Assembly: GCA_002471345.1 (NCBI GenBank)
Contig: DKPS01000015.1
Span: 77,112 to 141,111, forward strand
Source: Saprospiraceae bacterium UBA7328
GTDB lineage: Bacteria; Bacteroidota; Bacteroidia; Chitinophagales; Saprospiraceae
Reading direction: 5' to 3'
Length of the DNA: 64,000 nucleotides
Part shown: in pieces, positions 1-7,959 of the stretch
Layout of the letters: the number at the start of each line of letters is the position of its first letter
Position numbering within the stretch: the first letter of the stretch is position 1
Translations under genes and position numbers: made by a program
Notes under the pieces: model-generated
What the model saw: only the letters and a program-made list of their open reading frames with translations
Database searches by the model: none
Told to the model about the DNA's origin: nothing

Positions 1-122
1 AGCAACAACTCCACCTCATCGCCTAGAGCAATAGTATCTTGTTCCCATCCGACTGATACATTAATTTGAGCAGAGGCAAAGAATGAACAAAACAAAAACA
101 ATATAAAATTTCCCTTTTTCAT
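1..122 (-). CDS. Secreted MoxR-operon protein, N-terminal fragment (BatD-like?)
   Basis: An open frame starts with ATG two bases after the DUF58 stop codon and runs off the left edge, so only about 40 residues are visible. The N-terminus is a signal peptide (MKKGNFILFLFCSFFASA) with a likely cut before Gln (QINVSVGWEQDT). The residues after it, ending in IALGDEVELL, resemble the first strand of the beta-sandwich, BatD-type secreted proteins that often follow DUF58 genes in Bacteroidota moxR operons. That assignment rests on position and a short segment, so it is tentative. It is probably the fourth gene of the moxR operon. Confidence 0.55.
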   Translation of the reverse strand, partial: MKKGNFILFLFCSFFASAQINVSVGWEQDTIALGDEVELL

Positions 123-124
123 TA

Positions 125-1003
125 TCACTTATGCCTGCTTTTGAAAAATTTTAATAAGTGCTTGACATAGTCCTCTTTGGTATTTATTGTAAGCACATCA
201 GAACCTGATTTTTTGAAGGTATTATAGAAGTAATTATATCGTTCCTCAAAGTGAATTTCATACTGTGATCTTACTTTTTTGGATGATGTATCGATCATTT
301 GTTCTCTACCAGTTTCTAGATCTTTAGTTTGTATTAATCCTACATTCGGTAGTTTTTTTTCTAGATCATCATAGACTTTTACCCCAATAATATCGTGCTT
401 TCTTGCAGCGATATTCGTGGCCGATTCATATCCATCATCATTAAAGTCAGATAACACAAAAGCAATACTTCTTTTCTTGATTATGTTATTCAAATAAACA
501 AGAGCTTCTGATAAGTTAGTCCCTTGACCTTTAGGCTCAAAGTAGATGAGTTCTCTTATTATTCTGAGTATGTGCTTTCTCCCCTTTTTGGGTGGTATAT
601 ACTTTTCAACTTCATTTGTAAAAAGAATTGCCCCTACTTTATCATTATTCGTGAGTGCTGAGAAGGCTAATGTGGCACATATTTCTGTGTTTATCTCGCT
701 TTTAAATTGATTTTGGGTGCCGAAAAAAGAGGATTTACTCATGTCTACTAAGAACATCACAGTAAGCTCTCTCTCTTCTTCAAATACTTTAATATGTGGA
801 CTTCCAGTTCGGGCTGTAACGTTCCAATCAATATTTCGAACATCATCACCATATTGATAATCTCTTACTTCACTAAAAGACATTCCTCTTCCTTTGAATG
901 TGCTACTGTACTCACCTGAAAATAGATGTTTACTAAGTTCTTTAGTTTTGATTTCTATCTTCCTTACCTTCTTCAATACTTCGGTGGCATCTATTTTACT
1001 CAC
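125..1003 (-). CDS. DUF58 / VWA-like protein of the moxR operon
   Basis: This 292-residue cytoplasmic protein belongs to the DUF58 family. The core FKGRGMSFSEVRDYQYGDD lies at residues 36-54 and is followed by a VWA-like fold with an intact MIDAS motif DMSKS (D87, S89, S91). DUF58 proteins act with MoxR AAA+ ATPases, probably as metal-ion-dependent adaptors in assembly or stress resistance of envelope proteins; the exact substrate here is unknown. The start is GTG, overlapping the upstream stop by four bases (GTGA), which suggests translational coupling. The family call is secure, the role is inferred. Confidence 0.9.
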   Translation of the reverse strand: MSKIDATEVLKKVRKIEIKTKELSKHLFSGEYSSTFKGRGMSFSEVRDYQYGDDVRNIDWNVTARTGSPHIKVFEEERELTVMFLVDMSKSSFFGTQNQFKSEINTEICATLAFSALTNNDKVGAILFTNEVEKYIPPKKGRKHILRIIRELIYFEPKGQGTNLSEALVYLNNIIKKRSIAFVLSDFNDDGYESATNIAARKHDIIGVKVYDDLEKKLPNVGLIQTKDLETGREQMIDTSSKKVRSQYEIHFEERYNYFYNTFKKSGSDVLTINTKEDYVKHLLKFFKSRHK

Positions 1004-1950
1004 TTTCTTTTTTTAATATAGTTAGAAATAGATTTTTGTCCAATAGAAGAAGATACTTCATGGTAAGGAATAGTGAAACTTTTACGACCAAAAATTGTAT
1101 TGTAGTCACTTAAAAATTGTAACCCGCTACTAGTTAACACGTAATGATGAAAAGGAGCAGCGTTTATCCATTTCGTTTCTAACGGTGTTAATACAGTTTT
1201 CATCTTCTCCTTTTTTTGAGAAATATATTGTTTGAGAAAAAAGCTATAATTAAAATTCTTCTTAAATATTTGACTCAACCCCAACATCTCTTTTTTATCC
1301 CGATCATAAGTATAGGTGAGCGTCTTTACATCTGAAGTCTGATTGTCATAAAAAGTGAGATGTCCTGAAATTAATTTTTCAGAATTCAATGTGACTTTAT
1401 TCACAGCTAGGGTTCTCTGTTTAAATCTGTTGCTTGGCAAATCGCTACCATTTTCAATTTCAGCCACACCATATGATTCAGCCACATTTCTTATTATGGA
1501 ATTTATTTTCTTGCCAAATTTATCATCAAAAGTATCGTCTACTCTAGGGTAACTTACAGCTATATAAGATTGATGACTAACAAAGTAGTATGAAGAGTTT
1601 CCTTCTCTATTTGAAAAATTGACAGGAATATTTGTTTTATAATCAACAGAGTTCCAAACGCATTTTTTCTTGTCGCTACTTAGTTCTATGAAACCACTTA
1701 AGGAATGATCAATATTAAATTCATAAAGTAAATAGCCATTCTCAGTTCTTTCTCCCTCTAGTGTAAATTCTACATCTCCATTAGATCCATACTTGCTATA
1801 ACCATAAATTTCACCATCGGTATGAACTGAAAGTTGTAAAGGTAAGCCTCCATATAATTCACCTTCAAGGAAGAATAAATCTGATATTTCTTCTTGACCA
1901 TAATTCAGAAGGCTTAAAAATAAAAATGATATGGTGTATAGTATTCGCAA
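1000..1950 (-). CDS. Secreted protein with DUF3298-like C-terminal domain
   Basis: This 316-residue exported protein sits between moxR and DUF58. Residues 1-18 form a signal peptide with a predicted cut before Gln (LLNYG|QEEIS). The N-terminal half looks beta-rich and is unfamiliar. The C-terminal half has the pattern of DUF3298/RsiV-type domains: a LTYTYDRDKKEMLGL strand followed by a helix, then a GLQFLSDYNTIFG and FTIPYHEV ending. That match is by eye. The start is TTG, 12 bases after the moxR stop; no in-frame ATG would keep the signal peptide. It overlaps the DUF58 start by four bases, so it belongs to the operon. Function unknown; binding of a cell-wall or surface ligand is possible. 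Confidence 0.6.
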   Translation of the reverse strand: MRILYTISFLFLSLLNYGQEEISDLFFLEGELYGGLPLQLSVHTDGEIYGYSKYGSNGDVEFTLEGERTENGYLLYEFNIDHSLSGFIELSSDKKKCVWNSVDYKTNIPVNFSNREGNSSYYFVSHQSYIAVSYPRVDDTFDDKFGKKINSIIRNVAESYGVAEIENGSDLPSNRFKQRTLAVNKVTLNSEKLISGHLTFYDNQTSDVKTLTYTYDRDKKEMLGLSQIFKKNFNYSFFLKQYISQKKEKMKTVLTPLETKWINAAPFHHYVLTSSGLQFLSDYNTIFGRKSFTIPYHEVSSSIGQKSISNYIKKRK

Positions 1951-1962
1951 TAGTGGTGGTGG

Positions 1963-2961
1963 TTAAGGTACTTGTATCTCATTCAAAATATTGGTAATAA
2001 TCTCTTCTTGAGAAATATTTTCTGCTTCTGCTTCATAACTAATTCCTAATCTATGTCTGAATACATCGTGGCTTATAGCCCTGACATCGTCTGGAATAAC
2101 ATATCCTCTTCTCTTGATAAATGCATGAGCTTTAGCAGCAGTAGCCAAATTAATACTAGCTCTTGGCGATCCCCCATAGGTTATCAAAGGAGCCAGATTA
2201 TCTAACCCATAATCCTTAGGAAATCTGGATGCAAAGACTAAGTCTATAATATACTTTTCAATTTTTTCATCGATATAAATCTTTTTCACCATTTCTCTGG
2301 CTCTAAGAATCTGTTTAGTGCTAATTATCTTATTTATTTTTTGTTTGGTTTCACCATTTAGACTTTTTCTTACAATGTTCAGTTCCTCTTCTTTTGATGG
2401 ATAGTCTATTTTCACCTTGATCATGAATCGATCAGTTTGTGCCTCAGGAAGAGGATAGGTTCCTTCCTGTTCTATTGGATTTTGAGTTGCTAGGACAAGA
2501 AATGGTTCTGGTAGTTTAAAGGTCTCTTTACCGATAGTAACTTGACGTTCCTCCATTGCTTCAAGCAATGCACTTTGCACCTTTGCTGGAGCTCTATTAA
2601 TCTCATCTGCCAAAATAAAGTTTGCAAAAATAGGCCCCTTTCTAACTGAAAATTCATTTTCACTAGGATTATAAATCATAGTACCTACAATATCAGCAGG
2701 TAACAAATCTGGTGTAAACTGAATTCTTTTAAATTCTCCTCCCACAGCAGAGGCTAATGTCTTAATTGCTAAAGTTTTCGCAAGGCCTGGTAATCCTTCT
2801 AAAAGAATATGCCCGTTGGCTAAAAGGCCTAATAACAACCTTTCTAGCATTCTTTCTTGGCCTACAATTACCTTGTTTGCTTCAGAAAAAAGGTCATCAA
2901 TAAATTTACTTTCGAGAGTAATCTGCTGGTTCAGCGCTTCTATATCTACAGATGCCTGCAT
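1963..2961 (-). CDS. MoxR family AAA+ ATPase
   Basis: A 332-residue MoxR-type ATPase, full length for the family. Walker A is GLPGLAKT at residues 56-63, Walker B ILADE at 116-120, followed by the MoxR-typical INRAPAK; sensor-1 region TQNPIEQEGTYPLPEAQ begins near 159, with DRF and its arginine near 178. MoxR proteins work as chaperone-like ATPases with VWA-domain partners, here the DUF58 protein two genes downstream. It is the first gene of a minus-strand operon and is divergent from the small membrane protein at 3157; the roughly 195-bp space between them should hold both promoters. Confidence 0.95.
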   Translation of the reverse strand: MQASVDIEALNQQITLESKFIDDLFSEANKVIVGQERMLERLLLGLLANGHILLEGLPGLAKTLAIKTLASAVGGEFKRIQFTPDLLPADIVGTMIYNPSENEFSVRKGPIFANFILADEINRAPAKVQSALLEAMEERQVTIGKETFKLPEPFLVLATQNPIEQEGTYPLPEAQTDRFMIKVKIDYPSKEEELNIVRKSLNGETKQKINKIISTKQILRAREMVKKIYIDEKIEKYIIDLVFASRFPKDYGLDNLAPLITYGGSPRASINLATAAKAHAFIKRRGYVIPDDVRAISHDVFRHRLGISYEAEAENISQEEIITNILNEIQVP

Positions 2962-3156
2962 AAATTTTTCGTTTAGCTTTTTTAAAAGAGTTTTTTCAAA
3001 AAAAGGTGCAAAATAAAGATTCCTTTGGTGATGGTTAAAGTGGTGAGTAGTAATTAGTTATTCTTTAACGCAATGTATACAACTAAAATATATAGATATT
3101 CATCTTAAGGTAAAGAAGTATATCTTCATATTAGTAAAATTTGTAAAGAAGCTGCA

Positions 3157-3471
3157 ATGAGTTTTTTCAAAATGGGGAGCCGGTTTAAGCACAGATCGTT
3201 TGATTATATTCCAAGATTCTACGACCCTGCTAAAGAAGAATTAGAAGAAAGGCTTAATAGCTATAATCAAAAGGTAAACGCCACAGAAATAGCTAAAAAC
3301 AGAATTAGGCATGGATTCAGAAAAGGAGGAGTGGATACAAGAAAATATTCACAACGTGTTAGGAAAAGATCCAACTTTAGACTACTAGGTATCATCGTTT
3401 TTTTAGTTCTTGTGACACTCTTGATTCTGTATAAATATTTACCACAAATTGTGGCAGCAATCGAGAAATAG
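3157..3471 (+). CDS. Small single-pass membrane protein upstream of mutL
   Basis: A 104-residue protein with a basic, charged N-terminal three quarters (many Arg and Lys, including RKRSNFR just before the membrane) and one predicted transmembrane helix at about residues 74-94 (LLGIIVFLVLVTLLILY). The topology is probably N-in. Similar small proteins are often found beside mutL and moxR in Cytophagales, but no function is known to me. It ends 15 bases before mutL and is likely co-transcribed with it. A near-match to the -7 promoter motif (TAAAATTTG, one base too long) lies just upstream. Confidence 0.7.
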   Translation: MSFFKMGSRFKHRSFDYIPRFYDPAKEELEERLNSYNQKVNATEIAKNRIRHGFRKGGVDTRKYSQRVRKRSNFRLLGIIVFLVLVTLLILYKYLPQIVAAIEK

Positions 3472-3486
3472 AGTGAGTGAAAAAGT

Positions 3487-5295
3487 ATGAGCGATATCAT
3501 CAATCTTTTACCAGATTCGATAGCTAATCAAATAGCAGCTGGAGAAGTTATCCAAAGGCCCTCTTCTGTTATAAAAGAACTCATTGAAAACTCCATAGAT
3601 GCAGGAGCCACAGAAATAAAAGTTATTCTCAAAAATGCCGGAAAGACCTTAATTCAGGTAGTAGACAACGGAAAGGGAATGTCTCATATAGATGCCAGAA
3701 TGAGTTTTGAGCGGCATGCCACTTCTAAAATTTCTAAATCAGAAGACCTCTTTGATTTACATACTTTAGGATTTAGAGGAGAAGCTTTAGCATCCATAGC
3801 AGCGATTGCTCACGTTGAATTAAAGACTCAACAAGAAGGTTCTGATGTGGGCACAACTGTGAAAATAGAAGGTTCAAAAATATCTCATCATGAGCTAGGG
3901 AATTTTCCAAAAGGGACGAGCCTAGGAATAAAAAATCTATTCTACAATGTACCTGCAAGAAGAAAATTTTTAAAATCAGACCCTGTTGAATTACGGCACA
4001 TTTTAGATGAATTCACCAGAGTAGCCATAGTTTATCCTCAAGTATTTTTCTCATTGTTTCATAATGATAATGAGATCTATCATCTCTCTTCTTCTAATCT
4101 TAGACAAAGATTAATCAATATTTTTGGCAAACAAGTGAATGAGAAACTGGTACCGGTCTCTGAAGAGACAGATTTTTTGACAATAAATGGATTTGTCGGA
4201 AAGCCAGACTATACAAAAAAGACAAGAGGTGATCAATTCTTTTTTACTAATGGAAGATTTATTAAAAGTAATTATCTCAATCATGCTATACGAGCATCTT
4301 ACGATAACTTAATACCGAAAGATCATCATCCTTTTTTTGTGTTAATGTTAGAGGCTCCACCTGAAAGCATCGATATTAATATTCATCCAACCAAACAGGA
4401 AGTCAAGTTTGAAAATGAGAGATTGATCTATAACTATATCAAAGTATCAGTAAAACATGCTTTAGGAAAATACAGCATTGCACCAGCTATAGATTTTGAC
4501 TCTGATGAAGATTATTCATTTCAAAGAATGGGCAGTTCACATTCTAGTTTAGGTATCCAATCTAGTGGCACTTCTCTTACTAAAAATGATGGATACAAAT
4601 ACAGAGGAGAAACACCTTCAAAAAAAGAATGGGTAAATGTTTATGAAGGGTTACAATCTGACAAGACCAATTCTAACATAAGATCTAAAGAACAGTCTGA
4701 ATTAAAACTAGATGAATCTATAACACCTCAAAACAATTTTGAACCATCTTGTTTTAGGACAGCTAAGGGTTATATCATTAATCCAATAAAAAGTGGCTTT
4801 GTAATAATAGATCAGCGCAATGCTCATGAAAGAATTGTTTTTGAAAGTTGTCTACAAAAGATGACAACTGGATTATCATCCTCTCAAAAAACATTATTCC
4901 CAGAGACTATAGAACTCACTTCCGCCCAAAGCGAAGTGCTATTAGCAGTAAAAAACAAATTGCATTTAATCGGTGTGGAAATAGAAAAATTTGGAGAAAA
5001 CACATTCGTGATCCAGGGACTTCCAGCTGGTATAAATTTGAGCGGCAAACACCTGATTGAAAACATAATAGATGACTTCTCTAATAACAGATCAAATGAT
5101 CTTAAACTTGAAGAAAAACTAGCTGCAGCTTATGCAAAGCAAACCGCAATCAAAAAAAGCAAACAAATGAGCAAAGAAGAAATGATCCTTCTTATTGATG
5201 AACTTTTTGCTTGCAAAATGCCTTATACCAGCCCATCTGGACAAAAGTGTTTTGTTACAGTAAATGAAGAAGAAATTGGAAAGTATTTTTCATAA
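3487..5295 (+). CDS. mutL: DNA mismatch repair protein MutL
   Basis: MutL (602 residues) couples mismatch recognition by MutS to strand removal. The N-terminal GHKL ATPase is intact: ELIENSIDAG at residues 31-40 with the catalytic Glu, DNGKGM at 60-65, GFRGEAL at 95-101 and FYNVPARRKF. A low-complexity linker covers about residues 330-425, followed by the C-terminal dimerisation domain. The endonuclease metal motif normally written DQHAxxExxxxE reads DQRNAHERIVFE from residue 442, lacking the His, and the C-terminal CPHGRP-type motif reads SPSGQK at 582-587, lacking the Cys and His. ATPase function looks sound while nicking activity is doubtful. Confidence 0.95.
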   Translation: MSDIINLLPDSIANQIAAGEVIQRPSSVIKELIENSIDAGATEIKVILKNAGKTLIQVVDNGKGMSHIDARMSFERHATSKISKSEDLFDLHTLGFRGEALASIAAIAHVELKTQQEGSDVGTTVKIEGSKISHHELGNFPKGTSLGIKNLFYNVPARRKFLKSDPVELRHILDEFTRVAIVYPQVFFSLFHNDNEIYHLSSSNLRQRLINIFGKQVNEKLVPVSEETDFLTINGFVGKPDYTKKTRGDQFFFTNGRFIKSNYLNHAIRASYDNLIPKDHHPFFVLMLEAPPESIDINIHPTKQEVKFENERLIYNYIKVSVKHALGKYSIAPAIDFDSDEDYSFQRMGSSHSSLGIQSSGTSLTKNDGYKYRGETPSKKEWVNVYEGLQSDKTNSNIRSKEQSELKLDESITPQNNFEPSCFRTAKGYIINPIKSGFVIIDQRNAHERIVFESCLQKMTTGLSSSQKTLFPETIELTSAQSEVLLAVKNKLHLIGVEIEKFGENTFVIQGLPAGINLSGKHLIENIIDDFSNNRSNDLKLEEKLAAAYAKQTAIKKSKQMSKEEMILLIDELFACKMPYTSPSGQKCFVTVNEEEIGKYFS

Positions 5296-5412
5296 TCCAT
5301 TGTCTACTGCCATAAATTGGCATCATTTAATAGTTTTTGATTGTTAATTCATCTAAATCCTCAGGAAGAGGTGATAGATTGTTCTAATTTTGAAAAAGTA
5401 AAAAAATACACA

Positions 5413-5985
5413 ATGGGAAGAATGAGTGATGTGGTTAAACATTTGATTGGTATAAATGTAATAGTTTTTATCGGTGTCAATCTATTACCATTTCCATCTC
5501 TAAGGGAGTATTTTGTGCTCTATCCTCCCGGAAGTGGGTACTTCAAGCCCATACAATTATTCACGCATATGTTTATGCATGGTGGTGAAATGCACCTACT
5601 ATTCAATATGATGGCTTTGTTTTTCATTGGCCCTACTGTAGAGAATTATTTGGGCTCTCGAAAATTTCTTCTATTCTATTTGGTTAGTGGGATTGGAGCC
5701 ATGATCATGCACCTTTTGATTGGAGGGAATGCACCCGTTGTGGGAGCTTCTGGTGCTATTTATGGCGTTTTGGCAGGATTCGCATTTCTTTTTCCCAATA
5801 CACAATTGATGCTACTTTTCCCACCTATACCAATTAAGGCTAAATATTTAGTGACCATTCTTATTGCAATTGATTTATTCAGTGGAATAAGTGGAACGCG
5901 TACAGGTATTGCACATTTCGCTCATCTCGGAGGTGCACTTTTCGGGATACTTATGCTTTTATATTGGCGTAATTTCAGAAAATGA
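5413..5985 (+). CDS. Rhomboid family intramembrane serine protease (first of pair)
   Basis: An integral membrane rhomboid protease of about 190 residues with six predicted helices. The catalytic Ser lies in GASGAIYG (S113 from this start) and the catalytic His in AHFAHLGG (H171); the HLLFNMMAL motif of helix 2 supplies the conserved His and Asn. The open frame extends upstream to a TTG at 5341, but that adds a hydrophilic tail not typical of the family, so the ATG at 5413 (MGRMSDVVKHL) or 5422 is preferred. The stop overlaps the next start (ATGA), so the two rhomboids are translationally coupled. The substrate is unknown. Confidence 0.9.
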   Translation: MGRMSDVVKHLIGINVIVFIGVNLLPFPSLREYFVLYPPGSGYFKPIQLFTHMFMHGGEMHLLFNMMALFFIGPTVENYLGSRKFLLFYLVSGIGAMIMHLLIGGNAPVVGASGAIYGVLAGFAFLFPNTQLMLLFPPIPIKAKYLVTILIAIDLFSGISGTRTGIAHFAHLGGALFGILMLLYWRNFRK

Positions 5986-6860
5986 TAGATTCTTTACTCG
6001 AGGATATAAAAGGACAGTTTCGCTATGGCAATATGATCATGAAGTTGATCTTGATCAATGTCTTCATTTTCATTGTATTCACTTTTGTTGGAGTGTTTAC
6101 TCCTGGTGGAATGAGCAGTGAGGCTTTTGTCAACATCAAACACTTTTTTGCTCTTTCTGGTGATTTAAGTGTGCTACTAAAGAGGCCTTGGACAATCATT
6201 ACTCATATGTTTCTTCATGCAGGATTTGGACATATCTTTTGGAATATGCTTATCCTCTATTGGTTTGGAAGAATTTTTGGCGACTTATTAGGAGATCAAA
6301 AGGTGCTTCCTTTATATTTTGCTGGTGGTCTTGCCGGAGCTATATTTTATCTTCTTTTTGCGAATCTAATTTCTCCATACGGAGGAATAGCAATGGGAGC
6401 GTCCGCAGCCGTAATGGCTATAGTTGTGGCTTCAGGATTTATTGCCCCTCAATATCAAATTCACATGCTCTTCTTGGGCCCAATTAAATTGATGTATATC
6501 GTTGCCGCTCTTTTCTTTTTTGATTTAGTTATGATAGGTCAGAATAACAATACTGGTGGGCACTTTGCGCATTTAGGAGGTGCTCTTCTTGGGGGATTCT
6601 ATATTGCGTATATGCATCGGAGTGGAATAGATTTTTTAGCCGGTATTGGGTCAATTTTTGAGAAGAACCCTGAAAAACCTAAATATCGCGGACCTGCAAA
6701 AGTGGTAAAAATGCACAGCCCTTCTCGATCTTCAAATAAACACCAGAATGAAACTTCTGAAGAAACGGTGGATAGAATATTAGAAAAAATAAAAATATCT
6801 GGTGTCTCAAGTCTCTCTAAGGAAGAAAAAGACGTTTTAGACAGAGCGAGTAAAGAATAG
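5982..6860 (+). CDS. Rhomboid protease with DUF6576-like C-terminal tail
   Basis: A second rhomboid (292 residues) starting inside the stop codon of the first. The six-helix core has Ser141 in MGASAAVMA and His197 in HFAHLGGALLGG; the residue after GxS is Ala rather than the more common Gly. About 90 hydrophilic residues follow the core, ending in a short helical segment (VDRILEKIKISGVSSLSKEE) that matches the DUF6576 tail found on Bacteroidota rhomboids. The tandem arrangement suggests either two substrates or a hetero-pair, but that is inference. Downstream is the EEP-family gene after a 52-bp gap. Confidence 0.9.
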   Translation: MIDSLLEDIKGQFRYGNMIMKLILINVFIFIVFTFVGVFTPGGMSSEAFVNIKHFFALSGDLSVLLKRPWTIITHMFLHAGFGHIFWNMLILYWFGRIFGDLLGDQKVLPLYFAGGLAGAIFYLLFANLISPYGGIAMGASAAVMAIVVASGFIAPQYQIHMLFLGPIKLMYIVAALFFFDLVMIGQNNNTGGHFAHLGGALLGGFYIAYMHRSGIDFLAGIGSIFEKNPEKPKYRGPAKVVKMHSPSRSSNKHQNETSEETVDRILEKIKISGVSSLSKEEKDVLDRASKE

Positions 6861-6912
6861 ATTGACAAATGAACTCATTCTATATTGATCACAAGTTCCA
6901 AAACCTCTCTAT

Positions 6913-7959
6913 TTGAAAAAACGGAGTGTCTTAAAAAAAGGTGTCGGGACAGTTGTTTCATTAGCTCTACTGTTGGGAATTGTTTCTCCATATGTTCCTT
7001 TGCATATTAGTGCTATCCCTTCTTACTTTGGACTGGTTTTTCCACTGACCTTTTTTTTGGCTCTGATTGTTGCGATCTTTTCAGCACGTGATTTTTGGAA
7101 AATGAAGGTGTTCTTCTCACTATTAATAGTATCCAGTCTATTTGTTCAAAGATTTATAAATCTCAGTTCAAGTGTCCAAACTTCTGAAGGCATACAAGTT
7201 CTTTGTTTCAATCTCAGAGGAGGCTATTCAATTGTAGATAAAAATAAAAAACAGGAAGCATCGAATCTTAAAGAACTCAAACATCTACTCATGACAGATA
7301 TTGATATCGTCATGCTACAAGAGGTAAATAAAAGGGTAACCAATTGGACTGAAGATTATTTTCCTTTCAAAAATATAGTTACATCTAAAAGATCTGGAAC
7401 TCTTATTGCTAGCAACTACGAAATTGTAGATAGTGGAGAAATTGATTTTGAGACAAAAGTCAACTCATGTGTTTGGTCAGATCTTCAGACACCACACGGT
7501 ATAATTAGGGTATATAATGTTCATTTTCAATCCAGTAAAATATATGACGACACTGAAAAAGCAATAGCAGAAGGAAGAGAATATAATCCTGACGTTTTTA
7601 CTTCCATTCAAAGTATAATGAACAAATATCGCAAACAGGGTCTTATAAGAATAGAACAAGCAGAAAAGGTAAAAGCACACATTAGGAACTGTCCTTACGA
7701 AGTCCTTTTGGGAGGTGATTTTAACGAAACGCCAATGAGTTATACTTATCAGATCATGAAAGAAACCTTTCATGATCACTTTAATAAAAGTACCGGCTAC
7801 GGTGCTACTTATCCACAAAGTTCGCCTCTCCTAAGAATTGATTACATCATGTCGTCAAAAAATATAAGATGTGAACGTTTTGAAATAATGAGAAACATAT
7901 CTTTGTCAGATCATCTACCCATATTATCAACAATAGAGATTAAAAATACTCCTGAATGA
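6913..7959 (+). CDS. Membrane-anchored endonuclease/exonuclease/phosphatase family protein
   Basis: A 348-residue protein with two to three N-terminal transmembrane helices (about residues 12-84) and a C-terminal EEP-fold hydrolase domain. Visible motifs are the metal-binding Glu in MLQEVNKR, the GGDFNETP motif and the terminal SDHLP, all expected of the DNase I/sphingomyelinase superfamily. The catalytic domain probably faces the periplasm. The start is TTG (TTGAAAAAACGG); the next in-frame ATG would remove most of the membrane anchor. The stop overlaps the cysS start by four bases. The substrate (nucleic acid, phospholipid or phosphoinositide-like) cannot be told from sequence. Confidence 0.85.
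   Translation: MKKRSVLKKGVGTVVSLALLLGIVSPYVPLHISAIPSYFGLVFPLTFFLALIVAIFSARDFWKMKVFFSLLIVSSLFVQRFINLSSSVQTSEGIQVLCFNLRGGYSIVDKNKKQEASNLKELKHLLMTDIDIVMLQEVNKRVTNWTEDYFPFKNIVTSKRSGTLIASNYEIVDSGEIDFETKVNSCVWSDLQTPHGIIRVYNVHFQSSKIYDDTEKAIAEGREYNPDVFTSIQSIMNKYRKQGLIRIEQAEKVKAHIRNCPYEVLLGGDFNETPMSYTYQIMKETFHDHFNKSTGYGATYPQSSPLLRIDYIMSSKNIRCERFEIMRNISLSDHLPILSTIEIKNTPE

Noticed and set aside
5341..5412. TTG-started extension of the first rhomboid
   Set aside because: It adds a hydrophilic, unconserved tail; the ATG at 5413 or 5422 is the usual start.
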